From: Actinomycetota bacterium | Lineage (GTDB): Bacteria > Actinomycetota > Rubrobacteria > Rubrobacterales > Rubrobacteraceae | DNA length: 64,000 bases | Direction: 5' to 3' | Assembly: GCA_902810695.1 (NCBI GenBank) | Contig: CADDYV010000005.1 | Location: 51,209-115,208 of the forward strand | Shown here: positions 1 through 8,128 of the stretch, piece by piece | Position numbering within the stretch: the first letter of the stretch is position 1 | How the letters are laid out: each line of letters begins with the position of its first letter | Translations under genes and position numbers: made by a program | Notes under the pieces: model-generated | The model's database searches: none | Told to the model about the DNA's origin: nothing | What the model saw: only the letters and a program-made list of their open reading frames with translations

Positions 1-113
1 CCTGGGGCAGGGCGACCGCCGATCGTGCGGAGGCCTTCGGATGGAGCTTCGAGTGGGATGGCAAGTCCAGCAAGCATATCCCCTTCGACTGGAGTGGCCC
101 GGGACAGGGTTGA
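1..113 (+). CDS. DUF1326 family protein, C-terminal end only
   Basis: Only the last 36 codons are inside the window, ending at TGA 111-113. The tail carries an aromatic FGW-x-FEW-type segment and a final IPFDW, which parallels the ends of the next two genes (FGLEFS...PFTW and YGLRDINLEGHN...HFNF). This makes it the third, most upstream member of a tandem DUF1326 family. The family has no established function. The cysteine-rich N-terminus seen in its neighbours would lie to the left of the window and cannot be checked. Confidence 0.6.
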   Translation, partial: WGRATADRAEAFGWSFEWDGKSSKHIPFDWSGPGQG

Positions 114-151
114 TTTGAGCGGGAACGTCTTTCGCAGAAAGGAAGAGACAA

Positions 152-760
152 ATGGCGTGGCAGCTTGAAGGAACCTACTTCGAGAACTGTTCCTGCGACA
201 TGGTGTGCCCGTGCACTACTTCGGGGCTAACGATGCCGGCTGACCAGGAACGCTGCCGGGTGGTGCTGGTTTTCCACATTGACTCCGGTCAGATCGAGGG
301 CGTGGACGTGAGTGATCTTACTGTGGCCGTGCTCGCCGACACGCCCCAGGTCATGGCCGACGGCAACTGGCGGGTCGGGATGTTCATGGACGAAGCGGCT
401 TCCCAGGAGCAAGCCGACAAGCTCGGGGCCGTTTTCTCCGGGCAGTTGGGCGGTCCAATGGAGCTTCTCGCGCCTCTGATCGGGGAGATGCTGGGCGTAG
501 AGGTGGCGGCCATCGAGTACGCGGACGATGGTCGCCGACATCGGGTGAAGATCGGGGACTTTGCGGAGATCGAGGTCGAAGACTTCGTGCCGCCGCAGAC
601 TCCTGAGGGTGAGGTTTCCAGACTCACGGGGATGTTCCACCCGGCTAACTCGACGCTGACCATCGCCCGGGCGACTACCTCTCAGGTGAACGCCTTCGGA
701 CTGGAGTTCTCCAACACAGAGAAGAACGGGCACTCCGCGCCTTTTACCTGGGCGGCATAG
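152..760 (+). CDS. DUF1326 domain-containing protein
   Basis: A 202-residue protein that fills the whole DUF1326 family length. The ATG is preceded by AGGAAG at a good distance. Near the N-terminus it has ENCSCDMVCPC, a CxCxxxCxC cluster that suggests metal or thiol chemistry, followed by the family's VFHIDSG and DGNWRVGMF segments. No signal peptide or membrane segment is visible, so it is probably cytoplasmic or membrane-associated through a partner. It lies 38 bases after a paralogue and about 100 bases before another, with a DUF2182 membrane protein downstream. A metal role is inferred from the cysteines; no reaction is known. Confidence 0.85.
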   Translation: MAWQLEGTYFENCSCDMVCPCTTSGLTMPADQERCRVVLVFHIDSGQIEGVDVSDLTVAVLADTPQVMADGNWRVGMFMDEAASQEQADKLGAVFSGQLGGPMELLAPLIGEMLGVEVAAIEYADDGRRHRVKIGDFAEIEVEDFVPPQTPEGEVSRLTGMFHPANSTLTIARATTSQVNAFGLEFSNTEKNGHSAPFTWAA

Positions 761-862
761 GAAATTGCCAGGGATGTATCGAAGCCTATAGAAAGGAGGG
801 CTTAGCGATTAGAGATCGCGCCGAGCAAGAGAAGGTTTAACGACTAATTGGAAGGAACTAAA

Positions 863-1483
863 GTGGCGTATCAATTGGAAGGGCGCTTGCTGGAGGTCTG
901 TAGCTGCAACGTGCTCTGTCCTTGCTGGATCGGAGAGGACCCCGACGGTGGCACCTGCGACTCGGTGTTGGCGTACCACTTCGATAAAGGAACAATAGAC
1001 GGCGTGGACGTTTCGGGGCGAACTTTTGTGGGCATCGCCTATATCCCCGGCAACGTGCTCAGCGGCAACTGGAAGGTCGCCGGCTTCATAGACGACGGGG
1101 CCACCGACGAGCAGCAGGAGGCGATCCTGAACGTCTTCACTGGCAAGCTCGGCGGCCCGGTGGCGGATCTCGCGCAGCTCATCGGCGAGGTGGTCGCGGT
1201 GGAGCGGGCCCCCATCACCTTTACCGTCGAGGAGGGCAAGGGAACGCTCAGGGTCGGCTCGGGAATGAACCCCATCATCGAGACGGACATGGCCTCTTAC
1301 ATGGGAGCTACCGGAAAACCTACTACGTTGCAGGAGACGGTGTTCTCCACGATCCCGGGCTCGCCTGCCTACGTGAGCAAGGCCACAAGATTTCTGCGTA
1401 ACTCCTCGGACTATGGGCTCAGGGACATAAACCTGGAGGGCCACAACGCCATCCAGGGCCACTTCAATTTCGAGGCCGCCTGA
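863..1483 (+). CDS. DUF1326 domain-containing protein (second complete copy)
   Basis: I place the start at GTG 863, because GGAAGG at 850-855 gives a normal Shine-Dalgarno distance and the first residues (AYQLEG) then align with AWQLEG of the upstream paralogue. A TTG at 848 in the same frame is less likely. The protein has about 206 residues and repeats the CSCNVLCPC cluster and the SGNWKVAGF segment. The next gene is a DUF2182 membrane protein about 70 bases on, so the array looks like one transcription unit. Function is unknown. The conserved four-cysteine motif in both complete copies argues for a shared ligand. Confidence 0.85.
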   Translation: MAYQLEGRLLEVCSCNVLCPCWIGEDPDGGTCDSVLAYHFDKGTIDGVDVSGRTFVGIAYIPGNVLSGNWKVAGFIDDGATDEQQEAILNVFTGKLGGPVADLAQLIGEVVAVERAPITFTVEEGKGTLRVGSGMNPIIETDMASYMGATGKPTTLQETVFSTIPGSPAYVSKATRFLRNSSDYGLRDINLEGHNAIQGHFNFEAA

Positions 1484-1556
1484 GAAGAGGGGATCGGGGC
1501 GGGGTCCAAAACCGGCTCCGCCCCCGATCGAACTGTAAAGAAAGGTCTCGGGATCC

Positions 1557-2360
1557 ATGTGGACCGCACCGCGCAACTACCATAACCGGATCTTCTTTAT
1601 CCTCGTGGCGGCGCTTATCGCCCTGGCGTGGCTGGCGCTCTGGGTCTGGAGCGCCTCTCCCTACGCCCCCTACCTCGACCACGAGGAGTTGGGACATCTC
1701 GTCCTCGGCAGCATAGGTGAGCACTTCGTGCTGGAGTACGCCTTGCTCCTGGCCCTCTTCGCATTTGGCTGGACTCTGATGATAGTCGCCATGATGCTGC
1801 CTACCAGCCTGCCTCTCATCCTGCTGTTTTATCGCCTGACCAGTCGGCGTTCCAACAGTCGGCTGCTGGTGTTCCTGCTCATCGTCGGCTACCTTGGCGT
1901 CTGGACGCTCTTCGGTGGGCTGGCTTTCTTTAATGACCTCTTCATACACGAGATGGTGGAGCACACCGCTTGGCTTGAGGCTAATGCCTGGATCATAGGC
2001 GCAGGTACCGTAACGCTTGCGGGGATCTACCAGTTCACGCCGCTTAAGTACAAGTGCCTGGATAAATGCCGCTCTCCCCTGAGCTTCATCACGGAGCACT
2101 GGAGAGGAAAGCGCGAAGCCTCTCATGCCTTCCGGCTGGGGGTGCGCCACGGGCTGTTCTGTCTGGGGTGCTGCTGGTCTCTGATGCTGGTCATGTTCGC
2201 GGTTGGAGCCGGAAGCCCCGGCTGGATGCTGGCTCTGGGAGCGGTAATGGCAACAGAGAAGAACGTGAGCTGGGGTAGAAGGATCAGCGCCCCGCTAGGT
2301 GTGCTCTTGCTGGGGTGGGGAGCGGCGATTGCCTTCGGTGTCGCGCCGGCTTTGCACTAA
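1557..2360 (+). CDS. DUF2182 integral membrane protein
   Basis: A 267-residue hydrophobic protein with roughly five to six membrane segments. It carries the family signatures: GWTLMIVAMMLPTSLP in an early helix, YQFTPLKYKCLDKCRSPL in the middle, and HGLFCLGCCWSLM later. The paired Cys motifs (CLxxCRSP and CxGCC) are the basis for the family's description as predicted metal-binding membrane proteins. Its position behind DUF1326 genes suggests the soluble Cys-rich proteins and this membrane protein work together, perhaps in metal delivery or removal. That partnership is inference. Confidence 0.85.
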   Translation: MWTAPRNYHNRIFFILVAALIALAWLALWVWSASPYAPYLDHEELGHLVLGSIGEHFVLEYALLLALFAFGWTLMIVAMMLPTSLPLILLFYRLTSRRSNSRLLVFLLIVGYLGVWTLFGGLAFFNDLFIHEMVEHTAWLEANAWIIGAGTVTLAGIYQFTPLKYKCLDKCRSPLSFITEHWRGKREASHAFRLGVRHGLFCLGCCWSLMLVMFAVGAGSPGWMLALGAVMATEKNVSWGRRISAPLGVLLLGWGAAIAFGVAPALH

Positions 2361-2458
2361 CTCCGGGATCAGATTCCCTCTACCATGAGTGAAAGAGAGC
2401 AAAAATTACATTCACGCTGAGCACAGACGATATCTTCGTTGTTCCGCCGGAGTTAACC

Positions 2459-2947
2459 TTGCGGGAGGCGGTTCCCACCCTGTCCCGCCTGGTGAGGGAC
2501 CGCGGCTTCCTGGACTCTCACATCCTGCCTCTTTTGCAAGAGACGGAAGGAGCCGGGGAATGGTACGTGGCCTACCGTCACGGCGACCGCTCGCATACGC
2601 TGCAAGTCTTTGCCTGGCTTCCGGGTTCTGCGACTCGAATTCACGACCATACCTCCTGGGGAGCCTTTTGCGGCGTTGTGGGGGCCGTTCTGGAAGAACG
2701 TTACGAGCGCCTCGACGACGGTTCCCTGCCGGATCATGCCCGCTTGAGGAAACTCTGGCAGCGTGAATGGAGGAGGGGAGATGGGATCTCGACCGTGCTG
2801 CCGTATGAGGACGGCATCCACCGGATGAGTAACCCGACCGGAGAGCTGGCTATCTCGGTGCACCTTTACGGTCCCAGATTCGGGGAGATAGATGGGCGGG
2901 ACTACGACCCTTCCCGAGACTACGTCTGCGACCGGCTGGAAGATTGA
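2459..2947 (+). CDS. Cysteine dioxygenase-like cupin protein
   Basis: A cupin with the cysteine dioxygenase pattern: HDHTSWGAFCGVVG supplies two His ligands (HxH) and GIHRMSN supplies the third, with a typical SVHLYG end. The family oxidises cysteine (or a related thiol such as 3-mercaptopropionate) to a sulfinate using non-haem iron. The start used is TTG 2459, which has GGAG six bases upstream. An alternative is ATG 2385 in another frame: one extra A in the A-run at 2401-2405 would join MSEREQ to KITFTLSTDD and lengthen the N-terminus by about 30 residues. Substrate is not decided by sequence. Confidence 0.75.
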   Translation: MREAVPTLSRLVRDRGFLDSHILPLLQETEGAGEWYVAYRHGDRSHTLQVFAWLPGSATRIHDHTSWGAFCGVVGAVLEERYERLDDGSLPDHARLRKLWQREWRRGDGISTVLPYEDGIHRMSNPTGELAISVHLYGPRFGEIDGRDYDPSRDYVCDRLED

Positions 2948-2959
2948 TGGATGTGGTAA

Positions 2960-3037
2960 CGGCTCAAGACTCGCACCCGGTGCTGGGACCCGGACAACTT
3001 CTTCCACACGAACCAGAACATAAAACCGGCGGTGTGA
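2960..3037 (+). pseudogene. 3' remnant of a second FAD-linked (berberine-bridge type) oxidase
   Basis: After a stop at 2957-2959 the frame reads about 25 codons ending WDPDNFFHTNQNIKPAV before TGA at 3035-3037. This is the conserved C-terminal signature of BBE-type FAD oxidases and matches the end of the intact gene downstream (KWDPQNLFRLNQNIRPEE). No start and no upstream oxidase sequence remain, because the cysteine-dioxygenase-like gene ends 12 bases earlier. I read it as the leftover 3' end of a deleted paralogue. Confidence 0.6.
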
Positions 3038-3057
3038 GCTAAAGACAGGAGAAGCAG

Positions 3058-3495
3058 ATGTCGGTTGAGAGAAACAAAGAGACTTTCCGGCGCTACATCG
3101 AGGAGGTCTGGATCGGGGGCAACCTCGATGTTGCGGACGAGGTCTTCGCCGGGAAGTACCTCGCGCACCAGTCTGACGGCTCCGTACTGGAGCGGGGTCC
3201 TGAAGACGTCAAGAGGTTCGTCAGCGAGTGGCGTTCCGCATTCTCCGATGTAGTGAACACCATCGAGGACATGATCGGAGAGGGAGATAAGGTCGTAACG
3301 CGCTGGATGATGCGAGCGACCCACTCGGGCGATTTCCGGGGCATTGCCGCCACGGGTAACCGCATCACGGTAACCGGGATCGGCATCTTCCGCTTCTCGG
3401 ATGGGAAGGTCGTGGAGAGCTGGGACAGCCTCGATCAGCTAGGCATGATACGGCAGCTCGGCGTCCTCGCCGAACCGGAGCATACGGTGCAGTAA
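3058..3495 (+). CDS. SnoaL-like ester cyclase family protein
   Basis: A 145-residue protein with the SnoaL/NTF2-like fold signatures: an N-terminal VERNKETFRRYIEEVW helix and the end block FRGIAATGNRITVTG followed by FRFSDGKVVESWDS and LGMIRQLG. The ATG has AGGAG upstream. Members range from polyketide cyclases to uncharacterised hydrolase-like proteins, so the substrate cannot be called. It sits between an oxidase remnant and an intact FAD oxidase, which suggests a small oxidative or secondary-metabolism cassette. Confidence 0.8.
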   Translation: MSVERNKETFRRYIEEVWIGGNLDVADEVFAGKYLAHQSDGSVLERGPEDVKRFVSEWRSAFSDVVNTIEDMIGEGDKVVTRWMMRATHSGDFRGIAATGNRITVTGIGIFRFSDGKVVESWDSLDQLGMIRQLGVLAEPEHTVQ

Positions 3496-3514
3496 CACTC
3501 GACAACACGCAACC

Positions 3515-3532
3515 GGCTAGCTGGTGCTAGCC
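3515..3532. promoter_or_regulatory. Perfect inverted repeat upstream of the FAD oxidase
   Basis: GGCTAGC, a TGGT loop, then GCTAGCC, lying 19 bases after the cyclase stop and 15 bases before the oxidase ATG. No T-run follows. It could be an operator or a small hairpin setting the oxidase's own expression. Confidence 0.4.
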
Positions 3533-3547
3533 AGAAAGGACAAGTCC

Positions 3548-4960
3548 ATGTCAGACGTGACAATTGCCGACCCTTTGGAATCGGCCATTGCGGAGCTGCG
3601 AGCCGGGATGCGGGGGGAACTGATCGGCCCTTCGGACGAGGGCTACGAGGCCGCGCGCAGGGTCTACAACGGGATGATCGACCGGCGGCCTGCGCTCATC
3701 GCGCGCCCTACCGGCGCCGCCGATGTGATCGAGGCCGTGAAGGTAGCGCGGGAGAGCAGCTTGCCCCTGGCGGTCCGCTGCGGCGGCCATAGCATAGCCG
3801 GCAACAGCGTCTGCGACGATGGGCTGGTGATCGACCTCTCGCGCATGAAGGGCGTGCGGGTAGACCCCATGGCACGCACCGCCCGCGCCAATGCCGGCGT
3901 CCTCTGGGGCGAGTTCGACCGCGAGGCCCAGGTGTTCGGGCTCGCCACGCCGGGTGGCAGGGTCACCACCACCGGCCTGGGCGGCTTCACGCTTGGCGGT
4001 GGCTACGGCTGGCTCTCCCCCAAGTTTGGCCTGACCTGCGACAATCTCCTCTCCGCCGATGTCGTCACCGCTGATGGCCAGATGGTGACGGTGAGCGAGC
4101 GCGAGAACGCCGACCTCTTCTGGGGCCTGCGCGGGGGAAGCGGCAACTTCGGCGTCGTCACCTCGTACGAGTTCCGCCTCTACCCGCTGGGTCCGCTGGT
4201 GATGGGCGGGTTGCTCCTGCACTCGATCGATCGCGGGCAGGAGGTCGCCCGCGCCTACCGTGATTGCGTGGAGTCGGCGCCCGATGAGCTGGCAACCGCC
4301 ATCGCGGTGCTGATGGCGCCGCCTGCCCCCTTCGTGCCGCAGCACCTGCAGGGTAAGCCCGTCTTCGGCATCGTCGTGCTCTACGCAGGCGCGGCCGAGG
4401 AGGCCGAGGCAGTGGTGGAGCCGTTGAAGCGGCTCGGGCCGCCAGCGGTGGATCTCGTCCAGCCAATGCCCTACACCGCCTTCCAGGCGCTGCTCGACCC
4501 GACCGCGCCCTGGGGACTGCACGTGTACACCCGTGCCCTGCACTTGCAGGGCCTGAGCGACGGGGCCATTGACACTTTCCTCGAGTATGGCACCGAGATC
4601 GCCGCCACCTCCCCCTGGAGCCAGATGATTATCTTCCGCCACGGCGGCGCGGTGTCCCGCGTCCCCGAAGACGCAACCGCCTTCAGCCACCGCAGTACGG
4701 CCTACATGGCCCACCCTATAGCCGGCTGGGAAGACCCTGCCGACACCGAGAGGCATCTCGATTGGATAAGGCGCTTCTCCGCGGCGATGCAGACGTTCAC
4801 GACCGGGGGCGTCTATCTGAACCTGGAGGGGGATGAAGGCGAGGACAAGGTGCGCGCCAACTTCAGCGCGGAGAAGTACGCGAAGCTGGCGGCCCTGAAG
4901 GCGAAGTGGGACCCGCAGAACCTTTTCCGCCTCAACCAGAACATAAGACCTGAAGAGTAA
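3548..4960 (+). CDS. FAD-binding oxidoreductase with BBE domain, probably bicovalent flavin
   Basis: I start at ATG 3548 (AAAGGA upstream) rather than GTG 3524; this gives 470 residues. The PCMH FAD-binding domain occupies about residues 40-210, with RCGGHSIAG (His81) and GLTCDNLLSADVV (Cys164), the two residues used for bicovalent 8-alpha-His/6-S-Cys flavin attachment in glucooligosaccharide-oxidase-like enzymes. The C-terminus carries the BBE signature WDPQNLFRLNQNI. Such enzymes oxidise sugars, alcohols or specialised metabolites with O2 and make H2O2. No leader peptide is visible, so it is probably cytoplasmic. The substrate is unknown. Confidence 0.88.
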   Translation: MSDVTIADPLESAIAELRAGMRGELIGPSDEGYEAARRVYNGMIDRRPALIARPTGAADVIEAVKVARESSLPLAVRCGGHSIAGNSVCDDGLVIDLSRMKGVRVDPMARTARANAGVLWGEFDREAQVFGLATPGGRVTTTGLGGFTLGGGYGWLSPKFGLTCDNLLSADVVTADGQMVTVSERENADLFWGLRGGSGNFGVVTSYEFRLYPLGPLVMGGLLLHSIDRGQEVARAYRDCVESAPDELATAIAVLMAPPAPFVPQHLQGKPVFGIVVLYAGAAEEAEAVVEPLKRLGPPAVDLVQPMPYTAFQALLDPTAPWGLHVYTRALHLQGLSDGAIDTFLEYGTEIAATSPWSQMIIFRHGGAVSRVPEDATAFSHRSTAYMAHPIAGWEDPADTERHLDWIRRFSAAMQTFTTGGVYLNLEGDEGEDKVRANFSAEKYAKLAALKAKWDPQNLFRLNQNIRPEE

Positions 4961-5059
4961 GCAGAGAGGAGGTCTACAGCACCGAACATACCCAATCGTA
5001 CCGTTTTCTCGAATTCGACCAGAACGCAGAGAGAGGAGACTCGGGAGGTAAGAGATCAG

Positions 5060-5293
5060 GTGCAGAGCGGATTTACTGAGAGGTTCGTGGTCAGGCACTG
5101 CCTGACCTTTCCCAAGTGGAGGTTTTACGTGGGGGGACGGCAGATCTGCGCGGTGGACTTCGAGCCCGGCGGGCTTGGTTTGGCCGGTACCCTCTTGCGG
5201 TCCGGGTGTCTGCTTCCCCCTTACGGGAGAATCGAGTTCGTCGAGGTAGACGCGCCACCGGGAAAGGAGGAGAGGTTGGAGAGACAGGCATGA
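5060..5293 (+). CDS. Small hypothetical protein (uncertain)
   Basis: A 77-codon frame starting at GTG with GGGAGG about ten bases upstream. The product has a mixed composition (HCLTFPKWRFYVGG, then a Gly/Leu-rich centre and a charged end) and no recognised motif. A 19-base palindrome falls inside the first codons, and the surrounding region is full of gene remnants. It could be a real small gene, a remnant, or chance. No function is offered. Confidence 0.3.
   Translation: MQSGFTERFVVRHCLTFPKWRFYVGGRQICAVDFEPGGLGLAGTLLRSGCLLPPYGRIEFVEVDAPPGKEERLERQA
5089..5107. promoter_or_regulatory. 19-bp near-perfect palindrome
   Basis: GGTCAGGCA, one C, TGCCTGACC: nine-base arms around a single central base. 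Such a compact dyad resembles a dimeric repressor site more than a terminator, since there is no loop and no T-run. It would be an operator for the small downstream frames or, if the 5060 frame is not real, part of a promoter region. Confidence 0.4.
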
Positions 5294-5346
5294 TGAGCGC
5301 GTAAAAGCGCGATGGGTCTCGGGATAGAGAGAAAGGAGAGAACGCG

Positions 5347-5598
5347 ATGAGCCTGAAGCAGCTTGGAGCTTCCCGGAGCGAGACGTTTGCGGAGGAAGAC
5401 GGACGTGTGCTCATCGAGACCCCTGAAGGGCCGCGCCACGTGGGGCATGAGCACTTCTGGGAGCGCGCCTTCTCGCGCAGCCAGTTCGTCGGGGCAGCGG
5501 GTGCGCTCGCGCTCGGCTCGGGTATTTTCACCCTGGCGCTAGCCGGAGCCGCGGTCTGCCGATGCTCACCGCGAACGTTCCAGGAACTCAATTACTAA
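5347..5598 (+). pseudogene. Truncated exported protein, N-terminal fragment
   Basis: The ATG has a good AAAGGAG site. The first 68 or so residues look genuine: an acidic leader, HEHFWERAFSRSQFVGAAGA, then a hydrophobic helix (LALGSGIFTLALAGA), the layout of a Tat-like or uncleaved export signal with SRSQF in place of the twin-arginine motif. After that the reading turns into about 15 low-complexity residues that overlap the 3' end of the opposite-strand hydrolase. I read it as a gene cut off just after its signal sequence. Confidence 0.5.
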
Positions 5599-6381
5599 CG
5601 TATTGAACTCCTCGGGCCGCTCTATGTTCGGCAGGTGGGCGGTACCGTGCATTATGGCCTTCTCTGCTCTCGGCACTTCCCGGGTGAGCAAGTCCGCTGC
5701 TGCAAGGATCTCGGGGTGGTCTAGGTCGCCGACTATGACGAGGGTGGGAGCCTGGATCTCATCCAGACGGCCCACCGCGGGAGGCTCCAGCGGCCTCTCG
5801 TCGCCCAGCCCCGACGCCTCATTTCTCAGCGCGATCAGGTTCATTTCGTGCACGAGGTCGCGCACGGCAGGATCCACCACGTCCGGCTCGCGATGAGGAC
5901 CGTCCACCCACACCTGGACCTCCAGTTCGGAGAGGTGCTCCAGGTCCCCGATCTCATCAGCGGCCACCATCTCCTCCCACTCTTTAGGAGGCTCGGTGTC
6001 GGGATCGAAGCCGCCCACCGGAGCCCCCAACAGGACGAGGGCCTCGACCCTGCCAGGGTTCTCCAGCGCGAAGTCAATGACGGTCTTGCCTCCCATGGAG
6101 CAGCCCACGAAGGACGCGCGCCCAACGCCCAGGGAGTCCAGCAGCCCGCAGAGGTCCTCGTGGTGGGAGAAGGGTCCCGCGACCATTGGGCTCTTGCCAA
6201 AGCCCCGCATGTCGTAGCGCACCACCCGGCGGTACTCGGAGAACGGCCCGACCTGAGGGGCCCACATCCTCATGTCGGCGATGCCGGCGTGGACTAGGAC
6301 CAGCAGCTCACCCTCACCGACGACCTCGTAGGCCAGCCGCGCCCCGTTGACGACAGCATCGCCCGCCTCCTTATCGTGCAT
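5566..6381 (-). CDS. Alpha/beta-fold hydrolase
   Basis: The start is the ATG at 6381, with GGAAGGGG five bases upstream; longer frames on this strand lack a good site. The 271-residue product has LVLVHAGIADMRMW (oxyanion strand), the nucleophile elbow GCSMGG, the acid GDLDHPE and the catalytic His in GTAHLPNIERP. This is the 3-oxoadipate-enol-lactonase/haloperoxidase-like branch. The family hydrolyses esters or lactones; the substrate is not determinable. It runs opposite to its neighbours and its last 33 bases overlap the truncated exported-protein frame. Confidence 0.85.
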   Translation of the reverse strand: MHDKEAGDAVVNGARLAYEVVGEGELLVLVHAGIADMRMWAPQVGPFSEYRRVVRYDMRGFGKSPMVAGPFSHHEDLCGLLDSLGVGRASFVGCSMGGKTVIDFALENPGRVEALVLLGAPVGGFDPDTEPPKEWEEMVAADEIGDLEHLSELEVQVWVDGPHREPDVVDPAVRDLVHEMNLIALRNEASGLGDERPLEPPAVGRLDEIQAPTLVIVGDLDHPEILAAADLLTREVPRAEKAIMHGTAHLPNIERPEEFNTLVIEFLERSR

Positions 6382-6756
6382 CGTTTCCCCTTCCAGTAAT
6401 AGATGTTGCGTTTGTTGGACCCCGCTCCTCCTGTGCCCACGATGTGTGGCTGAGTTCGGCCTGTGGGAACGGGCACGAGAGAATGTCCTGGCTGTGCTTG
6501 CAGATCTATGGAATCTGGACGCACCGAGCACCCTAGAGAGGCACAACCCCAGTATAGGCTAGCTGCTGCGTCGGCTCTACGTCTGGCCCGGATCATCAAC
6601 AACCCGACAGAACCAACGCTCGCGGCTGATCGCCTGCTGCGCCGACATCGCTGACTCGACCAGAACATAAGGCCTGCGGTTAGAGGCTGAGTAGGACTTA
6701 GAGGGAACACGCTCAAGGAGAAGCGTACTTCCGGTAGACGGCTTCGATTCCGGGCG
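6382..6756. other. Intergenic region with an oxidase 3' remnant
   Basis: No convincing gene is present. At 6655-6690 the + strand reads LDQNIRPAVRG then TGA, the same C-terminal signature as the BBE oxidases at 2984-3037 and 4929-4960; the shared core at DNA level is CCAGAACATAA. It is only about ten codons long and follows a stop. The rest is unassigned and presumably holds the promoters of the divergent hydrolase and trmFO. Confidence 0.4.
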
Positions 6757-6762
6757 TACAAT
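6757..6762 (+). promoter_or_regulatory. Candidate -10 box for trmFO
   Basis: TACAAT lies 43 bases before the trmFO GTG start. No good -35 match is present at 16-18 bases upstream, so this is a weak assignment. Confidence 0.3.
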
Positions 6763-6805
6763 ATTGTCTCGTGCCGGATCTACAGCACTTTGCGGAGGTG
6801 GTCTC

Positions 6806-8128
6806 GTGCCCGATGTAACGGTCATAGGCGGCGGGCTCGCTGGAAGCGAAGCGGCCTGGCAGGCTGCCGAGGCGGGTTGCTCGGTCGAGCTGTGGGAGAT
6901 GCGCCCGGCTAAGCAGACCCCGGCCCATCACACGGATCAGTTCGCCGAGCTTGTCTGTTCGAACTCGATGGGCAACCTCTCGCTCTCTACGGCGTCCGGG
7001 CTCCTGAAAGAGGAACTGAGACGCCTCGGCTCCGTCATCCTGCGCTGCGCCGACGCTAACAAGGTTCCGGCGGGCGGGGCTTTGGGGCTCGCCCGCGAGG
7101 ACTTCTCGCGCGCCGTAACAGAAGCCGTCCACAGCCACCCGAACATCGAGGTGGTGCGTAAGGAAGCCACCGACATCCCACCCCACCCGACCATCGTAGC
7201 CACCGGGCCCCTGACCTCGGATGCGCTGGCGGAGAAGATATCCGCTATTTCCGGGGAGAGACTCTACTTCTACGACGCCGCCTCCCCGATCCTCTTCCGC
7301 GAGTCTCTGGATGAGGAGAAGATCTACCTGGCCTCCCGCTACGGCAAAGGCGAGGCGGCGTACCTCAACTGCCCGATGAACGAGGAAGAATATTACGCTT
7401 TCGTCGAAGCCCTGACCTCAGCAGAGCTGGCTCCCATAAAGGACTTCGAGGAGAACATGTACTTCGAGGGATGCCTGCCCGTCGAGGTCATAGCCTCTCG
7501 CGGCCCCGACACTTTGCGCTTCGGTCCGATGAAGCCGGTGGGGCTCCCGGATCCCAAGACCGGAGGAGAACCTTTCGCCGTTGTGCAACTCAGACAGGAC
7601 GATGCAGAGGGACATCTGTTCAACATGGTCGGTTTTCAGACACGCCTCCGCTGGGGTGAACAGAAGCGGGTCTTCCGCATGATACCGGGCCTGGAGAACG
7701 CAGACTTCGCCCGCATGGGTGTTATGCATCGCAACACCTACCTCCGTGCGAACCATATTCTGGAAGCGACGATGCGCGTCCGCGCTGGCGAGCCGCTGTT
7801 CTTCGCCGGGCAACTCACCGGGGTCGAGGGCTACGTCGAGAGCACCGCGATGGGCTACATTGCTGGCACAAACGCGGCCCGCCTCGCTCGCGGAGAGGAG
7901 CCCATCGAAATGCCGCGCGGAACCATGATCGGGGCTCTCGCCCACTACATCACCACCAAAGACGGCACGCTCCAGCCCATCAACTCCAACTGGGGCCTCG
8001 TACCCTCCGCGCCAAAGAGGGAGAATGGGCGCCGCCTCAGCAAGCAGGAGCGCCGGGAGCGGCAAGCGCAAATGGCGCTCGGCGTGCTGGAAGAATTCCT
8101 CGGGGAGAGGATCGTGGTCGCCAGCTAG
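6806..8128 (+). CDS. trmFO: TrmFO, FAD/folate-dependent tRNA (uracil-54-C5) methyltransferase
   Basis: The start is GTG 6806, with GGAGGTGG just upstream; the Rossmann motif ([19 protein letters not shown]) then begins at residue 4, as expected, and the length of 440 residues is normal. The enzyme makes ribothymidine at position 54 of tRNA using methylene-tetrahydrofolate and FADH2. Supporting blocks are [19 protein letters not shown] and the C-terminal [12 protein letters not shown] segment. TrmFO is typical of Firmicutes and some deep lineages, unlike the SAM-dependent TrmA. It appears monocistronic. Confidence 0.95.
   Translation: MPDVTVIGGGLAGSEAAWQAAEAGCSVELWEMRPAKQTPAHHTDQFAELVCSNSMGNLSLSTASGLLKEELRRLGSVILRCADANKVPAGGALGLAREDFSRAVTEAVHSHPNIEVVRKEATDIPPHPTIVATGPLTSDALAEKISAISGERLYFYDAASPILFRESLDEEKIYLASRYGKGEAAYLNCPMNEEEYYAFVEALTSAELAPIKDFEENMYFEGCLPVEVIASRGPDTLRFGPMKPVGLPDPKTGGEPFAVVQLRQDDAEGHLFNMVGFQTRLRWGEQKRVFRMIPGLENADFARMGVMHRNTYLRANHILEATMRVRAGEPLFFAGQLTGVEGYVESTAMGYIAGTNAARLARGEEPIEMPRGTMIGALAHYITTKDGTLQPINSNWGLVPSAPKRENGRRLSKQERRERQAQMALGVLEEFLGERIVVAS

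Noticed and set aside
5005..5035. A further oxidase remnant (TCGACCAGAAC)
   Set aside because: Only 11 bases match and the reading after it does not follow the BBE end.
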